Positions 5,660 to 5,975 of a stretch of 5,975 nucleotides of DNA are shown here, piece after piece; positions within the stretch are counted from its first letter, which is position 1; each line of letters begins with the position of its first letter. This DNA is from Anaerolineales bacterium Chloro_02. GTDB lineage: Bacteria > Chloroflexota > Anaerolineae > Anaerolineales > Anaerolineaceae. A program made the translations under genes and the position numbers. The notes beneath the pieces were generated by a model. It worked only from the letters and a program-made list of their open reading frames with translations, did no database searches and was not told the DNA's origin. Location: positions 1 through 5,975 of the forward strand of contig LUZV01000003.1 in assembly GCA_001603765.1 (NCBI GenBank). The letters are read 5' to 3'.

Positions 5660-5975
5660 ATGGAAACAGCCGATACATTTTTTTACACATCAACATGGCA
5701 AATCAATTACTCTTTCTGCAAAAATAATATCAGCGTAACCGCCACAGACAATGAAGGTTGGCATCAATTCTCGTACAGAAGTGGTTCCAATATTAAACTT
5801 GCGTTGGAGAAGATTACTGCGAAAGTAGTAGACCAGTTTACAGAAATATATAGCCAAGCTTTTGATAAATACGTAATCCCCCAAGAAAATAAATTTAACC
5901 GCTTTCGTGATACTTATGAATTGTTAATTCAGGAAACACCCTGTAACAATGCAAAGTCAAATGAATTTGTTAAAG
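5660..5975 (+). CDS. Candidate immunity protein for the TNT toxin (3' end outside window)
   Basis: An ATG frame starts 7 bases after the toxin stop and stays open for 105 codons to the window edge. It starts METADTFFYTSTWQINYSF, continues through 'DNEGWHQFSYRSGSNIKLAL', and then has a likely helical region rich in Lys, Gln and aromatic residues. There is no signal peptide or membrane segment, so the product should be cytoplasmic, as needed to bind a toxin that acts on cytosolic NAD+. I do not recognise a named immunity family. The evidence is positional: immunity genes directly follow their toxin gene, are usually small, and share its low GC (22/60 at 5701-5760). The overlapping ribosome binding site supports real translation. 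An alternative is an unrelated small protein, and the missing C-terminus prevents a better assignment. Confidence 0.72.
   Translation, partial: METADTFFYTSTWQINYSFCKNNISVTATDNEGWHQFSYRSGSNIKLALEKITAKVVDQFTEIYSQAFDKYVIPQENKFNRFRDTYELLIQETPCNNAKSNEFVK

Noticed and set aside
5556..5738. 60-codon + strand frame overlapping the toxin end and the next gene
   Set aside because: It overlaps the conserved end of the TNT domain in another frame. The frame from 5660 has a better placed ribosome binding site and stays open further.
1..5975. CRISPR array, tRNA, rRNA or insertion sequence
   Set aside because: No regular direct repeats with spacers, cloverleaf or rRNA-like segments, transposase motifs or flanking terminal inverted repeats were seen.

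Overview
The window looks like a bacterial chromosome segment of moderate GC with strong GGAGG-type ribosome binding sites. The Rhs core fragment contains a stretch ending in FMQADTIVP, a style I associate with Anaerolineae-type Chloroflexota. That taxonomic guess is weak and rests on recollection only.

Left part (1-3508, + strand): a catabolic operon. It starts with the last codons of an FdrA-like protein (cut by the window edge). It continues with a DUF1116 (YlbE/AllG-family) protein, a cyclase-family metal-dependent amidohydrolase with an intact HxGTHxDxPxH motif, and a CaiB/BaiF class III CoA-transferase. The first three genes are 13-15 bases apart, each with a good ribosome binding site. 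A 12-bp hairpin separates the cyclase from the CoA-transferase, and a clear intrinsic terminator ends the block at 3473-3508. FdrA and DUF1116 are subunits of the AllFGH oxamate carbamoyltransferase in E. coli. The operon therefore probably opens an amide or ureide ring (cyclase), uses CoA chemistry (CaiB) and transfers a carbamoyl group (FdrA/DUF1116). The substrate cannot be read from sequence.

Middle (3509-4440): a short spacer with two imperfect inverted repeats, then a convergent minus-strand gene for an MBL-fold hydrolase with its own sigma70-like promoter (TTGCCA-18-GATAAT).

Right part (4441-5975, + strand): about 270 bases with no recognisable gene, followed by the 3' end of an Rhs/YD-repeat gene that lacks nearly all of its core. 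Its C-terminus is a TNT-type (tuberculosis necrotizing toxin, NAD+ glycohydrolase) domain. Seven bases after its stop, with a ribosome binding site overlapping the stop codon, begins a small AT-rich reading frame that runs off the window. By position it is the candidate immunity gene. This is an orphan Rhs-CT toxin/immunity cassette and the most interesting part of the window.
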